A stretch of 64,000 nucleotides of DNA from Nansenia antarctica (Eukaryota > Chordata > Actinopteri > Argentiniformes > Microstomatidae): positions 23,220,696-23,284,695 of the forward strand of contig OZ022345.1 of the NCBI GenBank assembly GCA_963989245.1, written 5' to 3'. Of this stretch, positions 44,591-55,430 are shown piece after piece. Below the pieces are notes generated by a model, which saw only the letters and a program-made list of their open reading frames with translations, ran no database searches and had not been told where the DNA came from. Made by a program: the position numbers and the translations under genes. The number at the start of each line of letters is the position of its first letter. The first letter of the stretch is position 1.

Positions 44591-47150
44591 TAGATAGATA
44601 GACTTTATTTGTCATTGTTACAGTACAGGTACCAAACAACGAAATTTAGGAGGGGAGGCTCCCCTGGTGTTTAAGAAAGGAAAAAGAAACACATTTTGGA
44701 AAAAGCATAGATGCATAAAATCACAAGAAGATAAGGAGCTGGTTTACATCAATAGAGGCTATGTACACAATCCACTGTACTATACTGCACAGATAGTCAA
44801 ATAGGGTTGTCATATTTCACAAGAAAGTATTTTTTCACATTTTTTTAAAGTGTCACAGTTTGCAGGCTTGAAAATGTACATGTTTGTGCCTCAGCACTAG
44901 CTGCCATTACAATCCGTCCGGACTTGTCCTGGGCCCAGAACTTAGGCCTTTTCTGTGTTCAGGGCCTTGACGGCCCTGTGGTAGAAGCTGTCCTTCAGTC
45001 TGTTTGTCCTAGCGGCCGGGGTCCTGTACCTCCTGTTCGAGGGCAGCTTGACAAAGTGTTCGTGCCCAGGGTGGGTCGGGTCCTTGGAGATCTTGGAGGC
45101 CCTCCTGAGACAGCGTGTTTTGTACAGCTCCTCCAGAGAGGGGAGGGTGGCGCCGGTGATCCCCTGTGCTGTTCTCACGACTCTCTGTAGATCGTTACTC
45201 TCCGCTGCCGTGCAGCTGTGGTACCAGTTGGAGATGCCGAAGGTGAGGATGCTCTCCACTGCGCCGTGGTAGAAGGCCACCAGCATCTCCTGCTTGCTGT
45301 GTTGTTTCTTGAGGCATCTCAGGGTGTATAGCCGCTGTTGTGCCCTCTTGATGGTGCCTTTAGTGTTGTCCTTCCAGGCCAGGTCATCCCGCATGATGTG
45401 TCCCAGGAAACGGAGGTTTGAGACCATCTCTACGCTCTCTCCGTCGATGAGCAGGGGCAGGATCTCGGACTTTTTCCTCCTGTAGTCTACGATGAGTTCC
45501 TGGGTCTTTGACTTGTTTAGCAGCAGGTTGTTTACCTTGCACAGCTTGCTCAATTGCTCTACCTCATCCCTGTACGCCGCCTCGTCCCCCCCCGAGATAC
45601 ATCCCACCACGGTGGTGTCGTCTGCAAACTTTACGATGTAGTTGCTGGGGTGGATGGGGGTGAAGTCGTGGGTGTAGAGGTTGTAGAGGATGGGGCTTAG
45701 CACGCAGCCCTGGGGTGACCCAGTGCTGAGGCTGAGGGCTGTGGAGGTGTGGGGGCCCACCCGCACCCTCTGGGGGCGGTCGGTCAGGAAGTCCTTGATC
45801 CACGCACATATAGAGTGTGATAGACCCAGGTCTAGTAGTTTGGTCACTAGCCTGTCTGGAAGGATGGTGTTAAAGGCGGAGCTGAAGTCCACGAAGAGCA
45901 GTCTCGCGTAGCTGTTTCCCCTCTCCAGGTGGGATAGAGTGGCGTGGAGAGTCGTCGCTATGGCGTCCTCTGTGGACCTGTGGGCTCTGTAGGCGAACTG
46001 GTATGGATCCAGGTTGGGCGGGAGGCGTGTGAGTATGTGGGCCCGGACTAGTTTCTCGAAGCACTTCATGATGATTGGTGTGAGTGCCACCGGGCGGTAG
46101 TCGTTTAGGCAGCTCACCGTGCTTTTCTTCGGGACTGGGATGATAGTTGAGGTTTTCAGGCAGGGTGGGACGGTGGCCTGGGACAGGGACTGGTTAAAGA
46201 TGTTGGTGAAAACCCCGGCCAGCTGGTCGGCGCAGTCTCTCAGCACCCGTCCCAGGACGCCATCCGGCCCCGAGGCTTTCCTGGGGTCCACCGCCTTCAG
46301 TACGCGTCTCACCTCGTGCTCTGTGAGGGTGAGGCTGCTGAGAGCTGGAGAGAGTGGTGTCTGTGTTGTGGTTACCTCCGTTCGCCCCTCGTCGAACCGG
46401 GCGTAGAAGGTGTTCAGCTTTCCCGCCAGCAGGGGGTCGTCCTCTGCGGCTGTGAGCCTGTTGACTCTGAAGTTTGTCATCTGCTGAACCCCCTGCCACA
46501 TCCGCCTGGAGTCGTTGCTCAGGAGGCATTCCTCAATCTTCTCTCTGTGCTCTGCCTTGGCCGCTTTGATGCCGCGCTTTAGGTTGGCCCTGGTGGAGCT
46601 GTACAGCGGTGTGCGCTTCCCTGCGAAGAAGGCGTTGTCCCTCTCATTTAACAGTTTTTGGACCTTCCCAGTCATCCATGGCTTCGTGTTGGGGTAGACC
46701 CGGACCCGTTTGTCCACGGTGACTGAGTTGGTGCAGTTCACTATGTGGTTCAGAACCGACGACGTGTACTGTTCCAGGTCCTCATGCTCATATTCCTGCC
46801 ATAGGGTGTCATTTAGGCAGATCTGCAGTGGAGCGGACCCTTCTGGCCAGGTTCTGACAGTCTTAGTGGTGGTGGGAGCACTTTTCCCCATTGTGGTGTA
46901 TGCAGGAATCAGGAGGATTGACACATGGTCAGACATGCCTAGATGAGCTAGCGGACTAGCCTTGTAAGCACGTTTGATGTTGGTGTATACCTTATCCAGT
47001 GTTTTTTCTCCTCTCGTTGCACATTTTACATGCTGGTAGAACTTGGGTAGTACTGCCTTCAGGTCGACATGATTAAAGTCCCCCGCTATGATGTGGATAG
47101 CCTGTGGATCAGTACTTTGTTGGCTACTAATGACGTCGTATAGTCGTCGT
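44591..47150 (-). mobile_element. L2-like LINE, 5' truncated, intact long ORF
   Basis: The (GATA)n tail and 3' UTR lie at the left, ORF2 continues to about 47146 where the similarity to the copy at 8801-12078 stops. A direct repeat of about 45-50 bp flanks it (44527-44571, 47189-47238). It is inside the 42632-49105 hAT. Confidence 0.88.
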
Positions 47151-47215
47151 ATTGTTATAGTGATATACGTCGACGTCGTATTGTTATAGTGATAGTGGCT
47201 TAATAAGTGATGCAA
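44942..47215 (-). CDS. L2-like ORF2, EN C-terminal part and full reverse transcriptase
   Basis: A single 757-codon frame without stops. The first ~25 codons derive from flanking TATAGTGATA-type repeats, not the LINE. Then the endonuclease end (HIIAGDFNHVDLKAVLP, MSDHVSILLIP), RT: PKKSTVSCLNDYRPVALTPI, LLFVDFSSAFNTILPDR (motif A), GSPQGCVLSPILYN (motif B), VKFADDTTVVG (motif C), thumb (LLLNKSKTQELIVDYRRKK), and end NTEKA. The N-terminal half of the endonuclease is gone, so it cannot nick DNA itself; the RT looks intact. It gives the reference for the broken copies elsewhere. Confidence 0.88.
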   Translation of the reverse strand: MHHLLSHYHYNNTTSTYITITIRRLYDVISSQQSTDPQAIHIIAGDFNHVDLKAVLPKFYQHVKCATRGEKTLDKVYTNIKRAYKASPLAHLGMSDHVSILLIPAYTTMGKSAPTTTKTVRTWPEGSAPLQICLNDTLWQEYEHEDLEQYTSSVLNHIVNCTNSVTVDKRVRVYPNTKPWMTGKVQKLLNERDNAFFAGKRTPLYSSTRANLKRGIKAAKAEHREKIEECLLSNDSRRMWQGVQQMTNFRVNRLTAAEDDPLLAGKLNTFYARFDEGRTEVTTTQTPLSPALSSLTLTEHEVRRVLKAVDPRKASGPDGVLGRVLRDCADQLAGVFTNIFNQSLSQATVPPCLKTSTIIPVPKKSTVSCLNDYRPVALTPIIMKCFEKLVRAHILTRLPPNLDPYQFAYRAHRSTEDAIATTLHATLSHLERGNSYARLLFVDFSSAFNTILPDRLVTKLLDLGLSHSICAWIKDFLTDRPQRVRVGPHTSTALSLSTGSPQGCVLSPILYNLYTHDFTPIHPSNYIVKFADDTTVVGCISGGDEAAYRDEVEQLSKLCKVNNLLLNKSKTQELIVDYRRKKSEILPLLIDGESVEMVSNLRFLGHIMRDDLAWKDNTKGTIKRAQQRLYTLRCLKKQHSKQEMLVAFYHGAVESILTFGISNWYHSCTAAESNDLQRVVRTAQGITGATLPSLEELYKTRCLRRASKISKDPTHPGHEHFVKLPSNRRYRTPAARTNRLKDSFYHRAVKALNTEKA

Positions 47216-47238
47216 TCAGTTTGGCCTTTTAAAGACAT
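47189..47238. repeat. Long direct repeat flanking the L2 copy (right)
   Basis: Partner of 44527-44571; contains a GCA insertion. Preceded by a small tandem of ATTGTTATAGTGATA units with GTCGACGTC (47150-47190). Confidence 0.75.
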
Positions 47239-47302
47239 CTAATTATTTATTTATTTTATTAAGTATAAAACAGTATTATGAATGGAGTCTTTATTGTCAT
47301 TA

Positions 47303-48247
47303 CAGTTTTTCCCAATTGCTAAAACACAAAAGCCAATTCTCTAAACCAAATGACCAGTTCTCTAAACACATTTAATAAAACTAGCTCCCATTTGCCAAAA
47401 CCATAAACACATTTCACATGAAGACACAATTCACAAAACACAATCCTCCTTTTATCATAAATCTAAACACATTTTGTCTTGCTAAAACACAAGTTGCAAA
47501 AAACTCTGCTCAAAATGTCAAATTCTCAAATTAAAGTTCATGTGATGCAAAATGCTTGCCACAGTCAGCAAAATTGTAACACAATGAACACACCTGGCTT
47601 CATTCATTAAACATAACGACTCAAAATTTAAGACACTTGTTGCAAATGATTGTGGTGTGTGTGTGTGTGGTATAGTTCCATAAATAAATAAAAAAACATC
47701 TCACCCTGAACATTGTTTTCAGTGAGTATTGTTGTGTGTAATGGATCCTCTGTAGTGTTTGCATTGAGTTGTGATACAGTACAGTATTGTACATGTTACG
47801 GTACATGTGGGAATACGGTAACATTTTTCAAACCTTTATTTACGTAAAACTCGATAGGACAACAGTGCAACAACTTCGCGGCTGAACTTTAGTAAAATTT
47901 CGGACATCATATGCCATTTAAAGGGGGGAAATAGATATCTACAAATGCATGACTATCATGCAAAATCAGCCTTACTGTAATGTAAAATATGTAATGTTAG
48001 ATATAACGTTAGACAGGGAGCGCAGATTTATTTTTATGCATGACTATCATACATGTGGGAAAACTAGGGTTAGGGTTAGGTGCTAGGGTTACAGTAAGGT
48101 TAGGGTTAGGATTAGGGGTAGGGTTTGAGTTTTGAAGAGAGAAGGTGTGGTTTTGCTTATGTAGCTTTAGAAAAGTGTGTTGTGTTTAGAGTTTTGGGAA
48201 AATGGAGGAAAGTTTTGTGAAATGTGTTTTAGCAATTGAGAAAAACT
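47303..48247. mobile_element. TA-flanked Tc1/mariner-like MITE with telomere-like repeat
   Basis: Inverted ends CAGTTTTTCCCAATTGCTAA and its near-reverse (TTAGCAATTGAGAAAAACTG), flanked by TA (47301-47302, 48248-48249). AAACACA-type motifs are frequent at both sides. No transposase. Confidence 0.85.
48064..48126. repeat. Degenerate (TTAGGG)n telomere-like tract
   Basis: About nine imperfect TAGGGT units (TAGGGTTAGGGTTAGGTGC, TAAGGTTAGGGTTAGGATTA). It lies inside the MITE, not at a chromosome end. Confidence 0.85.
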
Positions 48248-48545
48248 GTAATACAGTACAGGTACCATACAACGAAATTTAGGAGGGGGGGCTCCCCTGG
48301 TGCTTGGAAAAAGACTAAAAACACGAGGGCCAAGGGTAAAATAAAAAAGGGAAAAGAGCTGGTTTACATAAATAAAGGCTATGTACACTATCTACTATAC
48401 TACTATACTATACAATAAAACACTGTGCTGTACTCTATATGCTATAAATATCCTAACTTTTCCTATATCTGAACCTTAACAAGGGTTGTCATATTGCACA
48501 TAGTATTGTTGCACATTCATTTAAAGTATTAATGCATTTTAACAT

Positions 48546-49105
48546 TGAGACATATATTTTCTATTGACTATAAAATAGTATTAATGCATTTAAACATTGA
48601 GACAAGAAGCTGTCTTCTGTACCCGCTCTCCCCATATCTCAAACTGTGACCCCCCTCCCCAAGAAAAAGTTTCAGGCACAGGATTTTTTCCCACTTTAAG
48701 CCCTGCACGGTGCATCAACGTCCATCAATGAAGACAATGTGAGAACAGACTACGCATGCGCAAACCTACGAAACCGTTGGTCTATCACTTCGCATAGCAC
48801 AGAGGCACTGCCTCAGCCTCTCGCCAGCAATCAGCTAGCTTTGGGAGCAAACTCTCCTGGTGCCAGGGCATGCATTATATATTTAAAACAACACATTTTA
48901 CATCATTTATTTTTATTTTAACAACATTTTAACATATTAAAGTTAAGAATAATGAGTAAAAAAAAATAAAATAAATATATATATTATTATTTTTTTAGAT
49001 AAAAAATAAATAAATACATATTTTAAAAAGACTGATATTCTTTTTCTTTCTTAAATGCCTGGGTGAGGCACTGCCTACCCTGCCTCACCTGACTGCACGC
49101 CACTG
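48546..49105. other. Right part of the TTF-type hAT, no gene
   Basis: Non-coding, with an AT-rich tract (48890-49030) before the right end. ATTAATGCATTTTAACATTG is repeated at 48530 and 48577. Confidence 0.5.
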
Positions 49106-49347
49106 ACATGCACTAACATACACGTTTTACTGTATTTCACATGTTATTTCTGCATTGGCGTATAGAATAAATACTGCTAATGTGTGAAATCTATGACCCG
49201 CATCATTGTCTCGTAAGAGTTAACGTATGAAATGTTCAGGCTTTTTTTTTTGCACACGCTGTTGCTTATGGTCTCCTGCTGCTGAGTCATCGCAGGACCT
49301 CGTTTTATTAGACTCACTTAATTAATCACTTTAGAACCTTGTATTAG

Positions 49348-49860
49348 AACAGCCCTCCCCAGGTCGCTAGGTAACAGCCCTCCCCAGGTCGCTAGGTAAC
49401 AGCCCTCTCCAGGTCGCTAGGTAACAGCCCTCTCCAGGTCGCTAGGTAACAGCCCTCCCAGGTCGCTAGGTAACAGCCCTCTCCAGGTCGCTAGGTAACA
49501 GCCCTCTCCAGGTCGCTAGGTAACAGCCCTCCCCAGGTCGCTAGGTAACAGCCCTCCCCAGGTCGCTAGGTAACAGCCCTCCCCAGGTCGCTAGGTAACA
49601 GCCCTCCCCAGGTCGCTAGGTAACAGCCCTCCCCAGGTCGCTAGGTAACAGCCCTCCCCAGGTCGCTAGGTAACAGCCCTCCCCAGGTCGCTAGGTAACA
49701 GCCCTCTCCAGGTCGCTAGGTAACAGCCCTCCCCAGGTTGCTAGGTAACAGCCCTCCCCAGGTTGCTAGGTAACAGCCCTCCCCAGGTTGCTAGGTAACA
49801 GCCCTCCCCAGGTCGCTAGGTAACAGCCCTCCCCAGGTTGCTAGGTAACAGCCCTCCCCA
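49348..49860. repeat. 25-bp minisatellite, about 20 units
   Basis: Unit AACAGCCCTCCCCAGGTCGC followed by TAGGT; variants CTCTCC/CTCCCC and GGTCGC/GGTTGC. Copy A of the duplication has only a short related text (GGTTGCTAGGTAACG near 33352), so the array grew in copy B. Confidence 0.95.
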
Positions 49861-50326
49861 GCATCACACTGATTCTTGATTCCCTAATCAGCTAGCAGAA
49901 GCAGATAGCTATGATTCTTCTTTAGCTACGCTAGCTGCGTGTCTTACAAAATGGTTGTAAAAACTGTAAATCAGCTAATGAATGTTTGCACGTCCTTCCA
50001 AAGATGCAAATCTGCGCAAGACTTGGATTTTTTTTCTTTTTTTTTTCTCCAGATTTTATCCCTTTTTCACCCAATTTGGTATCCAATTGAACCCAACCTA
50101 GCATCCAATTATCCCCTGCCTATTGCATAGGATCCGCCGCACGACCCCGTGGCCGGCAGTCCCAGAGGAGATCGCCAGGCAGACTAGCTGACTGGCTCCT
50201 CGATCCCAGCACCGTTATTCCGGCACCCCGGGGGCGCTGTTGCGCGACGGATCCTTGTCCGGAAATAGTCCTCAGTGTTTCCTCCAGGAATTTTTCCATT
50301 GGTGGCGGATAGGTCTGTCCGCCCGC

Positions 50327-51664
50327 CAGGGTTTCCGTTCGAAAAATTTGGTGCCGGTCAACGTGTCCGGGAAGATTTCAATTTGTCGGACAAACGGGAA
50401 AAATTCCGGTCATCATATTAGAATATAATATAGGTGTTTGTCGCGGTGATTAGCTGTTGTGTAGCCTATATAGGCCATTTAATGTCCATTTCTCATCCGA
50501 TACGATTAGATCGCGAACTATATAATAATATAGGCTTTCATGATTCGCATGCGCTACTATGGCATAATATGTCCAGGGCTGCACGCGCGCCACACTGGGC
50601 AGCCTAGTCCCCTTTGCTACTTTGAATTACGACTGTATGCTACTTTAAGATGTTTATTTCAATTGCATTAATGGGATTTGAGTATGGAATTGGTAATTTT
50701 AAGTATGCCTAGTTTAGCTTTTGATGGCTATTTGAACGGACTGCATCGATCGATCAATGAACGGACATTACGTTAACTGAAGTGTGTTAAATAGTTTCAC
50801 GACAGTAATGTAAGTTTTTTATTTTCTCTTTCCAGTTTTACCCTTTTTATCAATAAAACAACGTAATTTCTATAACCACGTCTCGCTGATTGGGAAGGCA
50901 TTAAGTCTAGCTGCCTGTCAAATCATACTTTCTCGGACTCGGGAGTATGAGAATGGGGAGGATGTATCGGGGGGATACACACCCGTGGACTATTTCACTT
51001 TAGTGGCACAAATTAAACTCTAACACTATAGAATCTATAGATAGACTAAAATGATAGACACCGACCGAATAACTGAGTAGGGGAAGACAGGTCTCAAATG
51101 TTGAACAATTATAACATTTAATACATAAAGATAAAACATACACAAATATATAACATTGATATCCCTAAACTCAAATGTAGTGTGGTATTGTCAACCTAAT
51201 CTAATCAATCCTAATCTAATGGTACCAGTAGCCCAGGTTGTCGATAGTAGCGCACTACTCCCATAGTACTTCTCCCGACTCAGGGCTGGAACGGGCACGG
51301 CAGGCTCAATCAATGAACGGGGTTGAGATGGCCGCTAGCGTCCTTTACTAGCCGCATCTCACGGCCCTCGGTGGTCATTCACTGTGCTCTAGCACATCCA
51401 AAACACGCAGAACAATAACCTTGACTCCGGTCACTGCAGTGGTTTTATTTAGACTAGATCAAACTAAATTACGGTAACTGACTAAACTACGGTACTCGCG
51501 CCGTTGAGAGACAGGGTTGCCAGATGGGGCGGGTTACCGCCGAATGGGCTACTGCGTTTAGCGGTTATTTTCACCGGACAATATGACCGAAGGGTTTAAA
51601 TATGTCGGACTTCAACAGATTTTATCGGACAAAGACCGGTAATTACCGGTTAACGGAAACCCTG
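50327..51664. mobile_element. Nested hAT element, 8-bp TSD CCGC(C/G)CGC
   Basis: Ends CAGGGTTTCCGTTCG and, reversed, CAGGGTTTCCGTTAACCGG. Flanks CCGCCCGC (50319-50326) and CCGCGCGC (51665-51672) differ at one base. The related element at 55431-56355 reads through this position. 50940-51520 has no gene; it contains a GATACACACCCGTGG motif only. Confidence 0.8.
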
Positions 51665-51997
51665 CCGCGCGCGCGTTTTTTTTTCCGCGGGGCGTGCACG
51701 CGCATGGAACGCCCACGCGCGCTCAAAACAACGAACTAATTTCAAACTAGAGGGAGGATGGCAAAAAAAAAAAAAGCTACAAAATTCTTCCCAGAACCTG
51801 ATTTGCACGACCAGCTGTCGCTGTAGGACACGTTCGATTGCTAAATTCATTTATCCTTTATGTTCCCAGTTGAGGGCGTGTAGCTGTCGTTAGTTGGCCT
51901 GCTTTTATTTAGTTATGCGTACGTTTGAGTTAGTCATCTCTAGGATTGTTGTTTGATATTAGCCTATACTTTCTCTTATCTGCATTTTGAGCAACTG

Positions 51998-52404
51998 TAC
52001 AAGACCCAACAACACAACTCTGATACAGGACTAATGTTACCTAGCTGCTATAGCTAACCCAACCCTGCTACAAGACCCAACAACACACCTCTGATACAGG
52101 ACTAATGTTACCTAGCTGCTATAACTAACCCAACCCTGCTACAAGACCCAACAACACAACTCTGATACAGGACTAATGTTACCTAGCTGCTATAGCTAAC
52201 CCAACCCTGCTACAAGACCCAACAACACAACTCTGATACAGGACTAATGTTACCTAGCTGCTATAGCTAACCCTGCTACAAGACCCAACAACACAACTCT
52301 GATACAGGCCTAATGTTACCTAGCTGCTATAGCTAACCCAACCCTGCTACAAGACCCAACAACACAACTCTGATACAGGGCTAATGTTACCTAGCTGCTA
52401 TAGA
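51998..52404. repeat. ~70-bp tandem repeat, about 6 units
   Basis: Unit starts ACAAGACCCAACAACACA and has GATACAGGACTAATGTTACC and TAGCTGCTATAGCTAACCC. One unit lacks about 8 bases (52262-52330). Confidence 0.92.
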
Positions 52405-52589
52405 CCCATTTGTACTAAACAACTACAACGTTGTATTGGACACATTTTTTTCGAACTAATCCACAGACAGCAGTCTTATTAACGGCCCGTGTGGAGGCGA
52501 CCCAGCACAGTGGGGATAAACACTATCAAGCCAAGCTCTACTGTCAATATTTGCGTGTGTGTGTGTTTTTTACTTTGAACGCAATTTCA

Positions 52590-52855
52590 ATTGCAATGTC
52601 CCACCTACATCTCCTCTGTGGAAAACTCTAATCCCGACGCAGCAGTTATTGTGCTCGGCGATTTTAATCACACCAACAGAACTTCCCAATTACAAACAAC
52701 AGGTGTCATGCCCCAGCAGAGGAGCTAACATACTAGACCACTGCTACGTTACTATCAACGAGGCTTACCGTTCGTTCCCGAGGGCACCGCTGGGAAGGTC
52801 CGACCATGCCATGCTGCTCCTCGTCCCGAAATATAGAGAGAAACTTAAATCCTGC
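52590..52855 (+). pseudogene. LINE endonuclease fragment
   Basis: AAVIVLGDFNHTNR (GDFN motif) in one frame, then after a shift GANILDHCYVTINEAYRSFP and APLGRSDHAMLLLVPK (SDH motif). This is the C-terminal half of an apurinic endonuclease of a CR1/L2-group LINE, related to but distinct from the L2 copies here (they have THCATRGEKTLDKVYTN-like text). It is broken by at least one frameshift. Confidence 0.65.
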
Positions 52856-53609
52856 AATACGACACCCAGCCATGCAGTTTCGTATCGCTCATAGCCACTG
52901 CTAGCTTCAGCAATGTTTGAAGTGTCTGGGACATCTTTTTTCTTGAAAAATCCATCCATCTGTCGCTGTTTTCGTTTAATTTTTCGAAGTTATTTAACAT
53001 CTTATTTGTGCACCTAGCTAGCTAGATCAGCTTTTTGTATCTTTTAGATGGTACTACCGGTGACTTTTAGCCCGTTATTTGCGAGGAGAAAACACAGGCG
53101 CCCGAGCATTTCGGAAGGCAAGACTGCTGAGCGGGGATGGTTGAGTCTGCACGGTTCACATTTAGACCAATCAGGAGTAGCCCTTGTGTCACGTCGTCAA
53201 CTGAATGTTTAATGTCATTAATCTGATTTTGGATCAGCGGTTAGAGAGAGATGGGCGTGGATTTAGGTGCACTTTTAGTCAACATCCATTATAGCGCTGA
53301 TCTAGGATCAGATATATTTTAATCAGCTAAAATGTTCAGAGGTGGATTTTTTTTTTGTTTTTTGTTTTTTGTTGTGTGGACTGAATCAATTCGTGGCGGA
53401 GGAAATTCATTCGTGGCGGCCCGCCACCAATAAATGCATATAGAGGAAACACTGGTCCTATACCGCCCTCTGGAGCGGGCGTTCAATATGCCGCTCCCTG
53501 TGTGCCTCGGCCATATCCGGATCTGGCGAGACCGGGATTCGATCCCAGTCCCCGGTGGGCAGCTTGCACTAGTGGCTAGTGCTTAGACCGCTACGCCACC
53601 GCGGGGCTG

Positions 53610-53864
53610 ATAGAGTTTGTTTTTAACAAATGCCAGCCCGAGGGTACTGCAAAAACAGTCTCTGTCTAGTCTGCACCAGTAATAATTCAATACAGGCTAT
53701 ATGGTTGTTTAGCTAAAGTCTGTAGTGAAATACATTTCTATATAGATTTTATATTTTTAACCAAGATCTGTCTCCCTCCCTGCAGTCAGTGTCAGAAACT
53801 CATTTCTCAAGTCATCATTTTTCTAGGCCCAATGTATAGACTAACACTGTTTAAGTGCTGTGGT
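53610..53864. other. Unassigned sequence
   Basis: No gene or repeat recognised. Confidence 0.3.
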
Positions 53865-55105
53865 CAGGCCCGGGGTGGCTAATCGGGAGGATCTGGAGTT
53901 TTCCCGGTGGGCCGGTCTGGTTTTGGGCCGGTCTGGGCCGGTGTTCAGTCGTGGTAGTACTTGCAAGCCGATACCGTTCTGGGCGGCTGGGCCGGTACTA
54001 GGGCTGCAACTAACGATTATTTTGATAATCGATTAATCTGCCGATTATTTTTTCGGTTAATCGATTAATCGGATTTTAAAAAAGCGGGGGGGAAATAATT
54101 TTGTTTTGTTTGTTTTTTTATTTAAAAAGATTTATTTTGCAATTTTTATTTTATGTTTTCTAAATCAGCCAGGCCAATACATATACATGTGCAAAATGAA
54201 TAAGTATTAATAAAAAATAAAAAATTATATAAATAAAAAAGGCTTTGCTACATCAAATAGGTTTAACAACAGGCCATGGACTATGGCGGTAGATTGTTTC
54301 AATAAAGTAGTTGAACTCTAGCTCAATACATGCATTGTTTTAGGTAATAACTTTGCTTAATGTAAAGGTCAGTAACCCAAAGTGCAATATAGGCTAAGTG
54401 CAACAAGACACTAATGTTTTTATATAACAGATATGCTCCAAAACAATGCAATGTGTCCTCTCACTCCATACAATAGGCTAGGCGACAGTCAGTGCCTCAC
54501 TCTAACTCACGGGTAGCTTGGTAGGCTACCACTAGCTAGCCTTTAGCTTATCACCTCTGCTCTACCACTGACGTTAGCCAGCTAGCTAAATACACTTGTC
54601 ATGCAATATTGAATTCATGAATGCGAGCAAACACTCACTGGCTATCGCATTACATTACAGTCATTTAGCTGACGCTTCGCCAGAACTCACACTAACGCAT
54701 TTGCATGGAGAGCAGGAGACCATGGAAGGGCTGAGCCCAGCAGGACTTATATAATAAAACAATAGGAAGTTAGCTGTAACTAGTGTTGTTCCGATACCAT
54801 TTTTTGATACCGATACCGATACCTGACCGTGCAGTACTTGCCGATACCGAGTACCGATCCGATACCACAGCGTTTGAAAAAACAAAACAAAAAAACATGT
54901 TTTTTGAGCCGCATACTCACCTTGATGTAAAATTATTGCTAACACTTAGTCTGGCACTGCTCAAAACCTTTGTAAAACAGGAAAAAATACCAACAGAGAG
55001 TGAATGCTATAGAACTTTTTTTTATTGTCTATGGTGACAAGAAAATCAACCCCTTATAAAACCTGAAATGTGGCTCTCACAGATGCCAATCAGTGCAATA
55101 TCCAT

Positions 55106-55342
55106 TTAAGATATAAAACAGTCGTAGTAGTAGTGCAACAGCAAGTTAACATTTACAAACAAAATAACTTTAAGATATAAAACAGTCGTAGTAGTAGTGC
55201 AACAGCAAGTAAACAATTACAAACAAAATAACTTTAAGATATAAAACAGTCGTAGTAGTAGTGCAACAGCAAGTGAACATTTACAAACAAAATAACTTTA
55301 AGATATAAAACAGTCGTAGTAGTAGTGCAACAGCAAGTAAAC
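55106..55342. repeat. 64-bp tandem repeat, about 4 units
   Basis: Unit contains TTTAAGATATAAAACAGTCG, TAGTAGTAGTGCAACAGCAAG and TTTACAAACAAAATAAC. Confidence 0.92.
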
Positions 55343-55430
55343 ACTCAAACCTTACTTCTGATTAAGCAGCATCACTGGCAGATTAGCCTTGAGAAATACA
55401 AGCATCTCAGCGTTTTTGGCACTCAGCCTG

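Larger units (their letters stand above)
47284..48545 (-). mobile_element. L2-like LINE 3' fragment split by a MITE
   Basis: AATGGAGTCTTTATTGTCAT (47281-47300) continues at 48250 with ACAGTACAGGTACCATACAA and the 3' UTR to about 48535. The interval 47303-48247 is an insertion. Confidence 0.85.
42632..49105 (-). mobile_element. TTF-type hAT element, TSD ACATGCAC, inside copy B
   Basis: Left end CAGTAACGTGCAGTGAGGT, right end reversed CAGTGGCGTGCAGTCAGGTG. ACATGCAC is repeated at 42624-42631 and 49106-49113; copy A has a single ACATGCAC before TAACATACACC near 33150, the empty site. It contains a zinc-finger exon of a ZMYM/TTF-type transposase, an L2 copy and a TA-flanked MITE. Confidence 0.93.
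39419..49945. repeat. Duplicated segment, copy B (expanded by insertions)
   Basis: Matches copy A in pieces: 39419-39738, 42005-42631 and 49106-49945. The gaps are hAT insertions with duplicated targets. The right part contains a 25-bp minisatellite absent from copy A. Confidence 0.85.
50273..53454. mobile_element. hAT-like element with 5-bp TSD GTCCT, copy 1
   Basis: Left end CAGTGTTTCCTCCAGGAATT, right end reversed CAGTGTTTCCTCTATATGCA. GTCCT is repeated at 50268-50272 and 53455-53459, and the SINE at 19180 has one GTCCT at this place, which is the empty site. Subterminal GTGGCGG motifs on both sides. It holds a hAT (50327-51664), a 70-bp tandem repeat and a LINE fragment. Confidence 0.88.
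50028..53609 (-). mobile_element. tRNA-derived SINE, second copy, split by an insertion
   Basis: 50028-50272 and 53460-53609 join into the same SINE as 18943-19336 (for example GGATCCTTGTCCGGAAATAG and TACCGCCCTCTGGAGCGG). The minus-strand start CAGCCCCGCGGTGGCGTAGC is at 53609. The gap is the 5-bp-TSD element at 50273-53454. Confidence 0.85.

Noticed and set aside
48064..48126. True telomere or chromosome end
   Set aside because: Short, degenerate, and inside a MITE with intact ends.
49348..49860. CRISPR-like regular array
   Set aside because: Units are head-to-tail without unique spacers, in a eukaryotic transposon-rich region; it is a minisatellite. The same applies to 51998-52404.
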